A stretch of 16,913 bases of DNA from assembly GCA_049694275.1 (NCBI GenBank), contig JBAVQS010000282.1, positions 1 to 16,913 on the forward strand, in the 5' to 3' direction. This DNA comes from JBAVQS01 sp049694275 (GTDB lineage: Bacteria; Chloroflexota; Anaerolineae; UBA4142; SHND01). Position 1 is the first letter of the stretch. Every line of letters starts with the position of its first letter. A program made the position numbers and the translations under genes. Under the pieces are notes generated by a model. That model was not told the origin of the DNA. It worked only from the letters and a program-made list of their open reading frames with translations, and made no database searches. Shown here piece after piece: positions 5,888-12,950 of the stretch.

Positions 5888-7666
5888 GTGGCGCGTATCT
5901 GGAAGTTATCTTACCCTAACCGTCTCGCGCAGAGCCTGAGGCTTCGCCTCCTGGCGCTGGTTGTCGTCCTGTTGTCTGCAACCCTCCTTTTCGGGGCCGC
6001 CAGCACGCTCTATTTTATCTCTCAAACGGAAGCGCGCGCCTGGCAGGGCCGGCAGGGCGAAGCGGTGCATTATGCGGCGGCTACCGTCGCCGCTTTTACC
6101 AACCGCGTCGGCGATACCCTCCGCCTGGCGAGCCTGCTCGACCGGAGCGAGATAGAGCACAGCCCGCTCCTCTTGAACCTCTTGCACCAAGAACCTTCGC
6201 TGGTCGAAATTGTCCGGTTAGATGCAGGGGGGAATGTGGTCGGTTCGGCATTTGCGGATCGCGCGGTGCTGGTCCAACCGGACCTGCTTCCACGTACCCG
6301 GGAATGGGGCGCACAAGCGAGCACGGATCAACCCTTTCTGGCTATGGCACAACTGGCTAGCGGCGAGCGAGCGCTCGTCATGGCTGTACGCGTGCCCACC
6401 GGCGGCGCGGTCGTCGGCCGCCTGCGGATGGATGTCCTGCTCGATGTCGTCGCCAATATCCATTTTGGCCGGACCGGGCGCGCCTATGTCACCAGCCGGG
6501 ATGGCCGCCTGATCGCCCACACCAATCGCACCCTCATCGACAATACGCCGAAACTCGCGCCGAACGCCGTCCCCCTGTCGCTCGTCAACCCCACATCGCA
6601 AGAATCGTTTGGCGAGTATAACAACCTGGAAGGGGTGTCGGTTGTGGGCGCGGTGGCGGAAGTGCCGGATACGGATTGGCTGGTCATTGCCGAAGTCGAG
6701 CGTCAAGAAGCGTATGAAACGACCGCGACGGCTTTCTGGCTCCTCCTGGGCGGAATTGCGGCGTTTGGAATTGCGGCGCTCTTGATCACCCGGCGCATTC
6801 TGACGCATTCCATCTTTGAGCCAATTGAAGCCCTTCGCGCCGGCGCAATCCGAATTGGGGAAGGCGATCGTTTGCACCGGATTGCGGTCGGCTGGCAAGA
6901 TGAGATTGGGACGGTGGCTGACGCTTTTAATGAAATGACAGACCGACTCAAGGCGCATGAGGACCAGCTTGAGGCAGGGGTCCGCGAAAAAGAGGTGTTA
7001 CTGCAAGAGATTCATCACCGGGTCAAAAACAATATGCAAATCATCGCCAGCCTCCTGAACTTGCAGCTCGGGACCCTCACCGACCCGGTCGCGCGGGCCA
7101 CTCTCCGCGACAGCCAGACGCGCATTCGGGCCATGGCGCTGGTCCATGAAAAACTGTACCGCTCGACGGACTTGAGCCGCATTGACCTGGAGACCTATAT
7201 TCGCAGCCTTACTGCCAGTCTCTACCATACCTATGCACCCAACCTTCGACAGATTGAAATGACCCTGGCCCTGCAACCTATCGGTCTCGGGATCGACCGC
7301 GCGATCCCCTGCGGGCTCATTCTGAATGAGCTGGTGACCAACGCGCTCAAGCACGCTTTCCCTAATGGTCAACCCGGCAATATCCAGGTGGAGCTAACGG
7401 CCACGCCCGATGGCCGCGTGCGCCTGGCCGTTTCAGATAACGGGGTGGGTCTCCCCGATGGGCTGGATATCGAAAAGCTTGACTCGCTTGGCCTGCAACT
7501 GGTCGATACGCTGACCGCGCAGATTGGCGGACAGCTCGAGATCTCGCGGGCCGCCGGCGCCCGTTTTACGATCACTTTTGTGGACTCGGAAGCCATCATC
7601 CCGGCATCCAAGAATGGGCACGGCGCGGTTGGCGCGCTCGCCCCGGCGACAGCCAAACCCGCGTGA
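5888..7666 (+). CDS. Orphan membrane histidine kinase: Cache-like sensor, HAMP, HisKA_2, HATPase
   Basis: The 592-aa protein starts at GTG 5888 behind AGGAG at 5878-5882. It has a membrane helix at about 20-44, an extracytoplasmic region at about 45-278 with a Gly-Arg-Thr-Gly-Arg-Ala-Tyr...Asp-Gly-Arg-Leu-Ile-Ala-His signature (194-211) typical of double-Cache sensors, a second helix at about 281-301, HAMP at about 302-356, and a short coiled coil. The kinase core is of the HisKA_2 type: Glu-Ile-His-His-Arg-Val-Lys-Asn-Asn (374-382, phosphoacceptor H376 or H377), N box at 480-486, and G1 box Asp-Asn-Gly-Val-Gly (517-521). No response regulator is adjacent, so the partner is elsewhere or is shared. 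Cache domains usually bind small molecules such as amino or organic acids; the ligand here is unknown. The Pho-box-like array upstream suggests induction by phosphate limitation. Confidence 0.85.
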   Translation: MARIWKLSYPNRLAQSLRLRLLALVVVLLSATLLFGAASTLYFISQTEARAWQGRQGEAVHYAAATVAAFTNRVGDTLRLASLLDRSEIEHSPLLLNLLHQEPSLVEIVRLDAGGNVVGSAFADRAVLVQPDLLPRTREWGAQASTDQPFLAMAQLASGERALVMAVRVPTGGAVVGRLRMDVLLDVVANIHFGRTGRAYVTSRDGRLIAHTNRTLIDNTPKLAPNAVPLSLVNPTSQESFGEYNNLEGVSVVGAVAEVPDTDWLVIAEVERQEAYETTATAFWLLLGGIAAFGIAALLITRRILTHSIFEPIEALRAGAIRIGEGDRLHRIAVGWQDEIGTVADAFNEMTDRLKAHEDQLEAGVREKEVLLQEIHHRVKNNMQIIASLLNLQLGTLTDPVARATLRDSQTRIRAMALVHEKLYRSTDLSRIDLETYIRSLTASLYHTYAPNLRQIEMTLALQPIGLGIDRAIPCGLILNELVTNALKHAFPNGQPGNIQVELTATPDGRVRLAVSDNGVGLPDGLDIEKLDSLGLQLVDTLTAQIGGQLEISRAAGARFTITFVDSEAIIPASKNGHGAVGALAPATAKPA

Positions 7667-7715
7667 ACAAACCAGAAAACCCAGGCAGGATGAGCCTGGA
7701 TGGATGGCCGAGTTC

Positions 7716-7748
7716 AAAGGGCGCTCCAATCTGTTCGATGCGCCCTTT
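7716..7748. terminator. Bidirectional hairpin between converging genes
   Basis: AAAGGGCGC (7716-7724) pairs perfectly with GCGCCCTTT (7740-7748) over 9 bp, with a 15-nt loop. A/T bases at both outer edges give a short T-tract in either direction. It lies between the kinase stop (7666) and the stop of the minus-strand phosphatase-like gene (7844), so it can serve both. A smaller hairpin CCAGGC/GCCTGG (7681-7699) precedes it. Confidence 0.6.
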
Positions 7749-7843
7749 GTTCATCAGTAAAGCCGATTCAACGGGGAACGACAACTCTATTGGGACTGGT
7801 TTCAGTTTGCCGAGTTAGCAGGCACAAGCCAGATAACCCGGGG

Positions 7844-8311
7844 CTAACGAAACAACTGATACTCTATCATTAACTGGCTCTGCAAGAGTGCGGCGGTGGT
7901 CGGGTCGAATTTGCCATACTCCGAGCCGGTGTGCATCTCCATGACCAGTTCCTGCACGCGCTGTCGAATCGCATCGCGTTGAATTCGGTAGTGGACAATC
8001 GACTCCCCGGTCGGGTCCAGGAAATCCCAGATATGCGTCGGATTAAAGGCGTGCGGGTAAACATCCGGCCCCATGATGACGACCAGTTCGGAATGGGACA
8101 AGAGGCGCTGGTTGACCGCTTGAGGCTTGGCCTGACGAATATCGATCCCGGCCTCGGCCATGACCGTGACGGTGAACGGATCAGACGACTGGGCCGGCAT
8201 GGTGCCACACGATCTGGCTTCCCCCCAGCCCAACGCAAACTGGTTGAACCATGCTTCCGCCATCTGGCTGCGGGATGTATTCCGCAAATCAATAAACAGC
8301 ACGCGCTTCAT
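7844..8311 (-). CDS. Low-molecular-weight phosphatase/arsenate reductase-fold protein with catalytic Cys replaced
   Basis: This is a 155-aa, probably cytoplasmic protein with a strong AGGAGG site just before ATG 8311. The N-terminus follows the LMW-PTP/ArsC P-loop pattern Val-Leu-Phe-Val-Cys-x-x-Asn-x-x-Arg-Ser-x-Met-Ala-Glu-Ala, but the nucleophile position is Asp8 (codon GAT), giving Phe-Ile-Asp-Leu-Arg-Asn-Thr-Ser-Arg-Ser. Arg14, Ser15 and the Met-Ala-Glu-Ala helix are kept, as is the Trp-Asp-Phe-Leu-Asp-Pro segment (95-100) that holds the general-acid Asp. The extra redox cysteines of thioredoxin-coupled ArsC are also absent; the only Cys is C35 in the Ser-Cys-Gly-Thr loop, where Ala is usual. 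It should therefore bind an oxyanion at best and not catalyse by the family mechanism. It is divergent from the pst operon, with a reverse Pho-box-like array upstream. Confidence 0.8.
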   Translation of the reverse strand: MKRVLFIDLRNTSRSQMAEAWFNQFALGWGEARSCGTMPAQSSDPFTVTVMAEAGIDIRQAKPQAVNQRLLSHSELVVIMGPDVYPHAFNPTHIWDFLDPTGESIVHYRIQRDAIRQRVQELVMEMHTGSEYGKFDPTTAALLQSQLMIEYQLFR

Positions 8312-8375
8312 TTCTTCCTCCTGCTAGGACTCTCGTGAGCGATTTTCCTGAATGCGCCCCAGTTTATCCAGGCCG

Positions 8376-8425
8376 TGTAAAGCCCATTTCATGAATCGTC
8401 GTGGAACAAGTAAATTTGCTGTAAG
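8376..8425 (-). promoter_or_regulatory. Pho-box-like array facing the phosphatase-like gene
   Basis: On the minus strand CTTACA (8425-8420) and TTTACT (8414-8409) lie 11 bp apart, and TTTACA (8381-8376) follows 33 bp after the second unit. This two-plus-one layout matches the array before the orphan kinase (11 bp, then 33 bp). A -10-like GATAAA (8368-8363) follows the last unit by 7 bp. The units are weaker than at pstC, so this is a prediction. Confidence 0.45.
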
Positions 8426-8478
8426 AAAAACTTTACATCAAATGACGCTGGGAAACGGGCTGCGATTGTAAAGCTTTC

Positions 8479-8529
8479 TTAACAGGAATTTTACATAGTT
8501 ATCTATGTCTCTTGAAGAGAAATTAATAT
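8479..8529 (+). promoter_or_regulatory. Pho-box promoter of the pst operon
   Basis: Units start at 8479 (TTAACA), 8490 (TTTACA), 8501 (ATCTAT), 8512 (TTGAAG) and 8523 (TTAATA), exactly 11 bp apart, with the last overlapping a TAATAT -10 (8524-8529). The same phases recur at pstS. Spacing puts the degenerate third unit 17 bp before the -10, at the -35 position, as in activator-dependent Pho promoters. An extra TTTACA at 8432-8437 and an inverted copy (TGTAAA, 8467-8472) lie upstream. Confidence 0.75.
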
Positions 8530-8535
8530 GCGCAA

Positions 8536-8792
8536 GCTATAGTCGTGGCTGTCTTGATCGATTACCTCTCCTATAAACTGGAGGAGGGCGGAATTTCCTG
8601 CCCCATTCTCCGGCAGCTATCGAAATAGGGACAGGCGAAACCCAAGTGAACCGGAAAAGAGCTACAAGCGACCGTATTCAGATTGGTTTTGTCATGTTGC
8701 AATCGTCCTTACCACGTTCATTGAAATTTTATTCGCGTATCTCTTTAGATAAATTCCAAGGTTGCAAGAAATGTAAGGAGCACAAGCCAGGC
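8536..8792 (+). other. Long 5' leader of the pst operon
   Basis: Between the predicted transcription start (about 8536) and the chosen pstC start lie about 257 nt. I see two adjacent small hairpins, CTGCC/GGCAG (8598-8616) and CTAT-CGAA-ATAG (8617-8628), and a CCTC/GAGG pairing around 8565-8588. The pstC frame is open from GTG 8646, so part of this could be coding, but the encoded Lys/Cys/Arg-rich residues do not resemble PstC. I recognise no known riboswitch. Confidence 0.35.
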
Positions 8793-9779
8793 ATGGCTGT
8801 TCATACACGATTGAAAAAAATGGGGCGCTCGCCCTGGCTCGTCGAGCTGGAACGCCGGCTGCATCACGGCGATGTCATTTATAACGGAGTGACTGTAGCC
8901 GCTTCGCTGCTGATTCTGCTGGTCGTCGTGGCGATAGGGGGGCAACTGTGGCAAAATTCGGCGCTCCCACGCGCACAGTTCGGTCTCGGCTTTTTGACCG
9001 GCCTGGACTGGGACCCGGTCAGCCAGGTATTTGGCGCGCTGCCGTTCTTGTTTGGCACACTCGAAACAGCGCTTCTGGCCGTCCTCATCGCCGTGCCGAT
9101 TGGGCTGGGAATTGCCATCTTCCTTTCCGAGCTGGCCCCTTCCTCCGTGAGCCAGCCGCTCGGTTTTCTCATCGAGCTTTTGGCGGCTGTCCCGAGCGTC
9201 ATTTACGGTCTATGGGGGTTGTACGTCTTTATTCCCACGCTGATCAAACCCACGGCGGACCTTTTGCACGGCGCCTTGGGTTTTTTGCCGCTTTTTGAGG
9301 GACCGGTGTTCGGCACGAGTCGTCTGGCCGCTTCGTTGGTTCTCTCGATTATGATTCTGCCGACCATCAGCGCCGTCAGCCGCGACGTTTTTCGCGCAAT
9401 TCCCGCGGCGCAGCGCGAAGCCTCCATGGCCCTTGGCTCTACCCGGTGGGAGATGATTTCGCAGGTCCTGGTTCCCTATGGAATGTCCGGCATTCTGGGT
9501 GCGGTGATTCTGGGGCTCGGGCGCGCCCTCGGCGAGACCATTGCCGTCACCATGGTCATCGGCAACAATCTCGACCTCTCCGCTTCGCTCCTGCACCCGG
9601 GCTATACGATGGCCAGCATCATCGCCAACGAATTTGCCGAGGCGACCTATGATCTCTATGTGCAATCGCTCATCGAAATTGCCCTCGTGCTCTTTGTCAT
9701 CACGCTCCTGCTGAATCTCATCGCCCGGTTCCTGGTCTGGCGGGTTTCACGCCGGACCATCGGGGAGGTGCGCGTATGA
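8793..9779 (+). CDS. pstC: Phosphate ABC transporter permease PstC
   Basis: This is a 328-aa inner-membrane permease, one half of the PstCA phosphate channel. Hydrophobic segments appear at about 32-53, 88-112, 123-150, 178-196, 232-256 and 294-314, six helices in the family pattern. The cytoplasmic EAA loop that docks on PstB is visible at 205-228 (Ala-Gln-Arg-Glu-Ala-Ser-Met-Ala-Leu-Gly-Ser-Thr), and the conserved Arg-Ala-Leu-Gly-Glu-Thr segment follows at 244-249. I chose ATG 8793, with AAGGAG at 8775-8780; the 12-nt spacing is long. In-frame starts at GTG 8646 and ATG 8694 would add residues unlike PstC. Its stop overlaps the pstA start by 4 bp (ATGA), a sign of translational coupling. 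It is first in the operon instead of following pstS. Confidence 0.9.
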   Translation: MAVHTRLKKMGRSPWLVELERRLHHGDVIYNGVTVAASLLILLVVVAIGGQLWQNSALPRAQFGLGFLTGLDWDPVSQVFGALPFLFGTLETALLAVLIAVPIGLGIAIFLSELAPSSVSQPLGFLIELLAAVPSVIYGLWGLYVFIPTLIKPTADLLHGALGFLPLFEGPVFGTSRLAASLVLSIMILPTISAVSRDVFRAIPAAQREASMALGSTRWEMISQVLVPYGMSGILGAVILGLGRALGETIAVTMVIGNNLDLSASLLHPGYTMASIIANEFAEATYDLYVQSLIEIALVLFVITLLLNLIARFLVWRVSRRTIGEVRV

Positions 9780-10660
9780 CGACCGTGCAGCGGCGCTTGA
9801 GCCTCGCCAATCCGCACTACCGGTTGCGCAAATACACCAATAGCGTTATGCTTGGCCTGACCGGATTGGCGACGGTCCTGGCTGTCTTTCCGCTGATCTG
9901 GATTCTGTATTACGTCGTTCAGGAAGGGGGACGTTTCCTCAGCCCGAGCTTTTTCACGGATCTGCCGACGCCCGTCGGCGTGCCCGGCGGCGGTATCGCC
10001 AATGCCTTGATGGGCTCGGCGCTGGTCGTGGGCATTGCCTGTCTGATTGCCATCCCGATCAGCATTGTGGCGGCCCTGTACGCCTTTGACCACCCCAATA
10101 CCCTATTGGGTATTGCGCTCCGGTTTGGCACCGATGTGCTGGCAGGCATCCCCTCCATCGTCATGGGGATTTTTGCCTATACCATCATCGTCTTACCGCA
10201 GCGACACTTTTCGGCGCTGTCCGGAGGCATCGCCCTGGCGATTATCATGGTCCCGATTGTGACCAGCACCACGACCGAAATGCTCAAGCTGGTCCCGCGC
10301 ACCTGGCGCGAGGGCTCGCTGGGGTTGGGCGCGCCGGAATGGAAAACCGCCTTTCAGGTGCTGCTCCCCGCCACGATGAACGGCGTGCTGACCGGAATCA
10401 TGCTGGGAATCGCCCGTGTGGCGGGGGAGGCTGCGCCGATGATCTTTACTGCCTTTGGCAATCCCTTTTTCAGCACGGATGTCAATCAGCCGATCGCGAC
10501 CCTGCCCCACATGATTTTCGTCTATGCCTCTTCGCCGTACAAGGATTGGCACGACAAGGCCTGGACGACTGCGCTTGTGCTCGTCGCGCTTGTATTGGGC
10601 CTTAACATTACAGCGCGCGGGGTTGCGTGGTGGCGTACTCGGAAACTCGGATTACGTTAG
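9776..10660 (+). CDS. pstA: Phosphate ABC transporter permease PstA
   Basis: This 294-aa permease is the second half of the phosphate channel. Hydrophobic helices are seen at about 24-47, 76-102, 117-141, 147-164, 200-222 and 262-282. The EAA-type loop lies at 177-198 (Trp-Arg-Glu-Gly-Ser-Leu-Gly-Leu-Gly-Ala), preceded by the Ile-Pro-Ser-Ile-Val-Met-Gly-Ile-Phe segment (125-133) typical of PstA. The ATG overlaps the pstC stop in ATGA, so no separate ribosome site is needed. It ends 29 bp before the pstB start. Length and motif order are normal for the family. Confidence 0.93.
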   Translation: MTTVQRRLSLANPHYRLRKYTNSVMLGLTGLATVLAVFPLIWILYYVVQEGGRFLSPSFFTDLPTPVGVPGGGIANALMGSALVVGIACLIAIPISIVAALYAFDHPNTLLGIALRFGTDVLAGIPSIVMGIFAYTIIVLPQRHFSALSGGIALAIIMVPIVTSTTTEMLKLVPRTWREGSLGLGAPEWKTAFQVLLPATMNGVLTGIMLGIARVAGEAAPMIFTAFGNPFFSTDVNQPIATLPHMIFVYASSPYKDWHDKAWTTALVLVALVLGLNITARGVAWWRTRKLGLR

Positions 10661-10689
10661 TATGTACCTGTTCATTTGAGAGGGAATCA

Positions 10690-11559
10690 GTGATTCAAGA
10701 AAAACCCATGGACATGCAACCCTCAGAGCGCCTGCAGGTCTTTACCCGTGCGCTGTCCCAGCAAGAGACCGGGGATCAAACCGGGCCAACGCCGGTCAAG
10801 ATGAGCATCAAGGACCTGAATTTCTATTATGGGAATTTCCTTGCGTTGTCGGAAATCAACCTGGAATTTCCCGAAAACCGCATCACCGCCCTCATCGGCC
10901 CGTCCGGCTGTGGCAAGTCCACGTTGCTGCGCACGCTGAACCGCATGAGCGACCTGGTCCCCAAAACCCGGATCGAGGGGCAGGTTATCCTCGACGGCGA
11001 AAATATTTTTGCGCCCAATATCGACGTGGTGAGCCTGCGCCGGCGGGTCGGGATGGTCTTTCAACGACCCAATCCTTTCCCTAAATCCATCTATGACAAT
11101 GTCACCTATGGGCCCCGCTTGCTTGGCATTCACGACCGGCGCACGCTGGATGAAATCGTCGAAAAGTCACTGCGGTCGGCGGCGCTCTGGGATGAGGTTG
11201 GGAACAAGCTTCACGATTCGGGGTTGGCCCTCTCCGGCGGCCAGCAGCAGCGCCTGTGTATCGCGCGAGCAGTCGCCATTGAGCCCGAAGTGATCTTGAT
11301 GGACGAACCGGCCTCGGCGTTGGACCCTATCTCCACTTTCAAGATCGAAGAGTTGATGCGCGAGCTGCGCCGGGAATTTACGATTGTCATTGTGACGCAC
11401 AACATGCAGCAAGCCGCCCGTGTGTCGGACTTTACGGCCTTTATGAACATGAACCCGCAGCGCGCCGGGCATGTGGTCGAGTTCGGACCGACGACGGAAC
11501 TCTTTACCGTTCCCAAACAAAAAGAGACCGAAGACTATATTACCGGCAGATTCGGCTAA
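10690..11559 (+). CDS. pstB: Phosphate ABC transporter ATP-binding protein PstB
   Basis: From GTG 10690 this is a 289-aa cytoplasmic ATPase that drives the PstCA channel. It has Walker A Gly-Pro-Ser-Gly-Cys-Gly-Lys-Ser-Thr (70-78), a Q loop with the PstB-typical Phe-Gln-Arg-Pro-Asn-Pro-Phe-Pro (124-131), signature Leu-Ser-Gly-Gly-Gln-Gln-Gln-Arg (181-188), Walker B Val-Ile-Leu-Met-Asp-Glu (201-206) and the switch His in Thr-His-Asn-Met (236-239). The Arg-Pro-Asn-Pro-Phe-Pro motif separates PstB from other importer ATPases. The start was chosen for the GAGAGGGA run a few bases upstream; ATG 10708 has no ribosome site. The N-terminal extension of about 35 residues before the ATPase fold is somewhat longer than usual and polar. 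Confidence 0.95.
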   Translation: MIQEKPMDMQPSERLQVFTRALSQQETGDQTGPTPVKMSIKDLNFYYGNFLALSEINLEFPENRITALIGPSGCGKSTLLRTLNRMSDLVPKTRIEGQVILDGENIFAPNIDVVSLRRRVGMVFQRPNPFPKSIYDNVTYGPRLLGIHDRRTLDEIVEKSLRSAALWDEVGNKLHDSGLALSGGQQQRLCIARAVAIEPEVILMDEPASALDPISTFKIEELMRELRREFTIVIVTHNMQQAARVSDFTAFMNMNPQRAGHVVEFGPTTELFTVPKQKETEDYITGRFG

Positions 11560-11571
11560 GACGGAGTTGAC

Positions 11572-12264
11572 ATGCCACGAAACACATTCGAGACTCAGGT
11601 CAATGCGCTCAAAAACAGAGTGCTCGAACTGGGCGTAGAGGTCGGCGGCACGCTGCAGGAAGGGGTCGAGGCGCTGCGAACGCGCGACCGGGCGCTGGCT
11701 GAGACCATCATCGTGCACGACAAGGAAATTAATCAGGCCCGTTACGACATCGAAGAGGGCTGCTACAAACTAATTGCCACCCAGCAGCCCATGGCGAGCG
11801 ACCTGCGTGAGATTATGTCGATTCTCCTCATCGCCATCGAAGAGGAACGCATCGCCGACTATGGCAAGAATCTCGGCGAGATCGTCATGCGCATGGGAAA
11901 TGAGCCGTTGCTCAAGCCGCTCATCGACATCCCGCGCATGTTGGACCTGACCCAACTCATGTTAACACGGGCTCTGGAGGCGTTTGCCAGCAACGACCCG
12001 GAAGCGGCCCAGCAGGTCATCACGATGGACGATCAGGTCGATGCGTTGTACGTCCAGGTTTTTCGCGAGATCATGACCTATGTCGTCGAAGACCCGCGCA
12101 CCGTGACCCGCGCCCTGCACCTGCTGTTTGCCGCGCACAACCTGGAACGCGCCGCCGACCGCGTGACGAATATCGGCGAGCGGGTCATTTACGCGGCCAC
12201 CGGCCGCCTGGCGGACATGAACATCGAGCACCCCATCTCTGATCAGACGGACGCAAGCCACTGA
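11572..12264 (+). CDS. phoU: Phosphate signalling complex protein PhoU
   Basis: This is a 230-aa all-helical cytoplasmic protein. It consists of two related three-helix halves, each with the PhoU metal-cluster motif E/DxxxD: Glu-Arg-Ile-Ala-Asp-Tyr-Gly-Lys-Asn-Leu-Gly-Glu (92-103) and Glu-Arg-Ala-Ala-Asp-Arg-Val-Thr-Asn-Ile-Gly-Glu (192-203). PhoU is known to couple the state of the Pst transporter to PhoR and to hold the Pho response off when phosphate is ample. The ATG lies 12 bp after pstB behind CGGAG, and phoB follows 11 bp after its stop, so it is in the middle of one operon joining transport and signalling genes. Confidence 0.95.
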   Translation: MPRNTFETQVNALKNRVLELGVEVGGTLQEGVEALRTRDRALAETIIVHDKEINQARYDIEEGCYKLIATQQPMASDLREIMSILLIAIEEERIADYGKNLGEIVMRMGNEPLLKPLIDIPRMLDLTQLMLTRALEAFASNDPEAAQQVITMDDQVDALYVQVFREIMTYVVEDPRTVTRALHLLFAAHNLERAADRVTNIGERVIYAATGRLADMNIEHPISDQTDASH

Positions 12265-12275
12265 GAATCAGCCCT

Positions 12276-12947
12276 GTGACGAAACTATTGCTTGTCGAAG
12301 ACGACCAGACCCTGCGGGAGACGCTCGCCTATAACCTGACCCGTGAAGGATATACGGTGACGCAAGCGAGCAATGGCGCCGCCGCGCTTGACCTGGCCCG
12401 GCAGATTAAACCGGAACTGGTCGTGCTGGATATTATGCTGCCGGAAATCGATGGGCTGACCGTCTGTCGAACACTGCGCCATGAATTGAACATGCCGATC
12501 GTGCTCCTGACCGCGCGCAGCGGCGAAGTGGACCGGATTGTGGGATTGGACAGCGGCGCCGATGACTATATCGTCAAACCGTTCTCGCTGGGCGAGCTCC
12601 TGGCCCGGCTGCGGGCCGTGATGCGCCGGGGGCAGAGCGAAAAAGCGACCACCCTGCAGTCGGGCGACCTGACGCTGGACCTGCTCGGGCATCGCGCATA
12701 CCGGGTGGGGCAATTGGTGAATCTCTCGCCCAAGGAATTCGACCTGCTCGCTGAGCTCATCCGCCACAAGGGCGCCGTGCTCACGCGCGATCTGCTGGTG
12801 GAACGCGTCTGGGGCTTTGATTTTTCGGGCGACACCCGGACAGTCGACGTGCACATTCGCGCCCTGCGCGAAAAGATCGAGGCCAACCCGGCCAACCCGG
12901 TACGGATTCAAACGGTGCGCGGGCTGGGCTATCGGTTTGAAGGTTAG
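12276..12947 (+). CDS. phoB: OmpR/PhoB-family response regulator, likely PhoB
   Basis: The 223-aa protein starts at GTG 12276. It has a receiver domain at about 3-115 with acidic residues Glu8-Asp9-Asp10, phosphoacceptor Asp52 in Val-Val-Leu-Asp-Ile-Met-Leu-Pro, Thr79 and Lys101 (Val-Lys-Pro-Phe). A winged-helix DNA-binding domain follows (about 128-223), with Leu-Ser-Pro-Lys-Glu-Phe-Asp-Leu-Leu and the C-terminal Gly-Leu-Gly-Tyr-Arg-Phe hairpin. All phosphorylation residues are intact. Its place between phoU and a PhoR-like kinase makes PhoB the natural call, and it is the likely reader of the 11-bp TTTACA repeats at pstC, pstS and elsewhere. Only 3 bp separate it from phoR. Confidence 0.9.
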   Translation: MTKLLLVEDDQTLRETLAYNLTREGYTVTQASNGAAALDLARQIKPELVVLDIMLPEIDGLTVCRTLRHELNMPIVLLTARSGEVDRIVGLDSGADDYIVKPFSLGELLARLRAVMRRGQSEKATTLQSGDLTLDLLGHRAYRVGQLVNLSPKEFDLLAELIRHKGAVLTRDLLVERVWGFDFSGDTRTVDVHIRALREKIEANPANPVRIQTVRGLGYRFEG

Positions 12948-12950
12948 GTC

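Noticed and set aside
6752..6778. Direct repeat GGAATTGCGGCG at 15-bp period inside the kinase gene
   Set aside because: It encodes the repeated Gly-Ile-Ala-Ala of the second membrane helix; low-complexity coding explains it.
7681..7699. Hairpin CCAGGC/GCCTGG after the kinase as a separate terminator
   Set aside because: Short 6-bp stem with no T-run; the stronger 9-bp hairpin at 7716-7748 is the better candidate.
7844..8311. Calling the phosphatase-fold gene arsC
   Set aside because: The nucleophilic Cys and both resolving Cys of arsenate reductase are missing and there is no ars gene nearby, so an arsenate reductase function is not supported.
8560..8645. A possible known riboswitch in the pstC leader
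   Set aside because: I compared it by eye with cyclic-di-GMP, THF and fluoride patterns and found no matching core; kept only as an unexplained leader.
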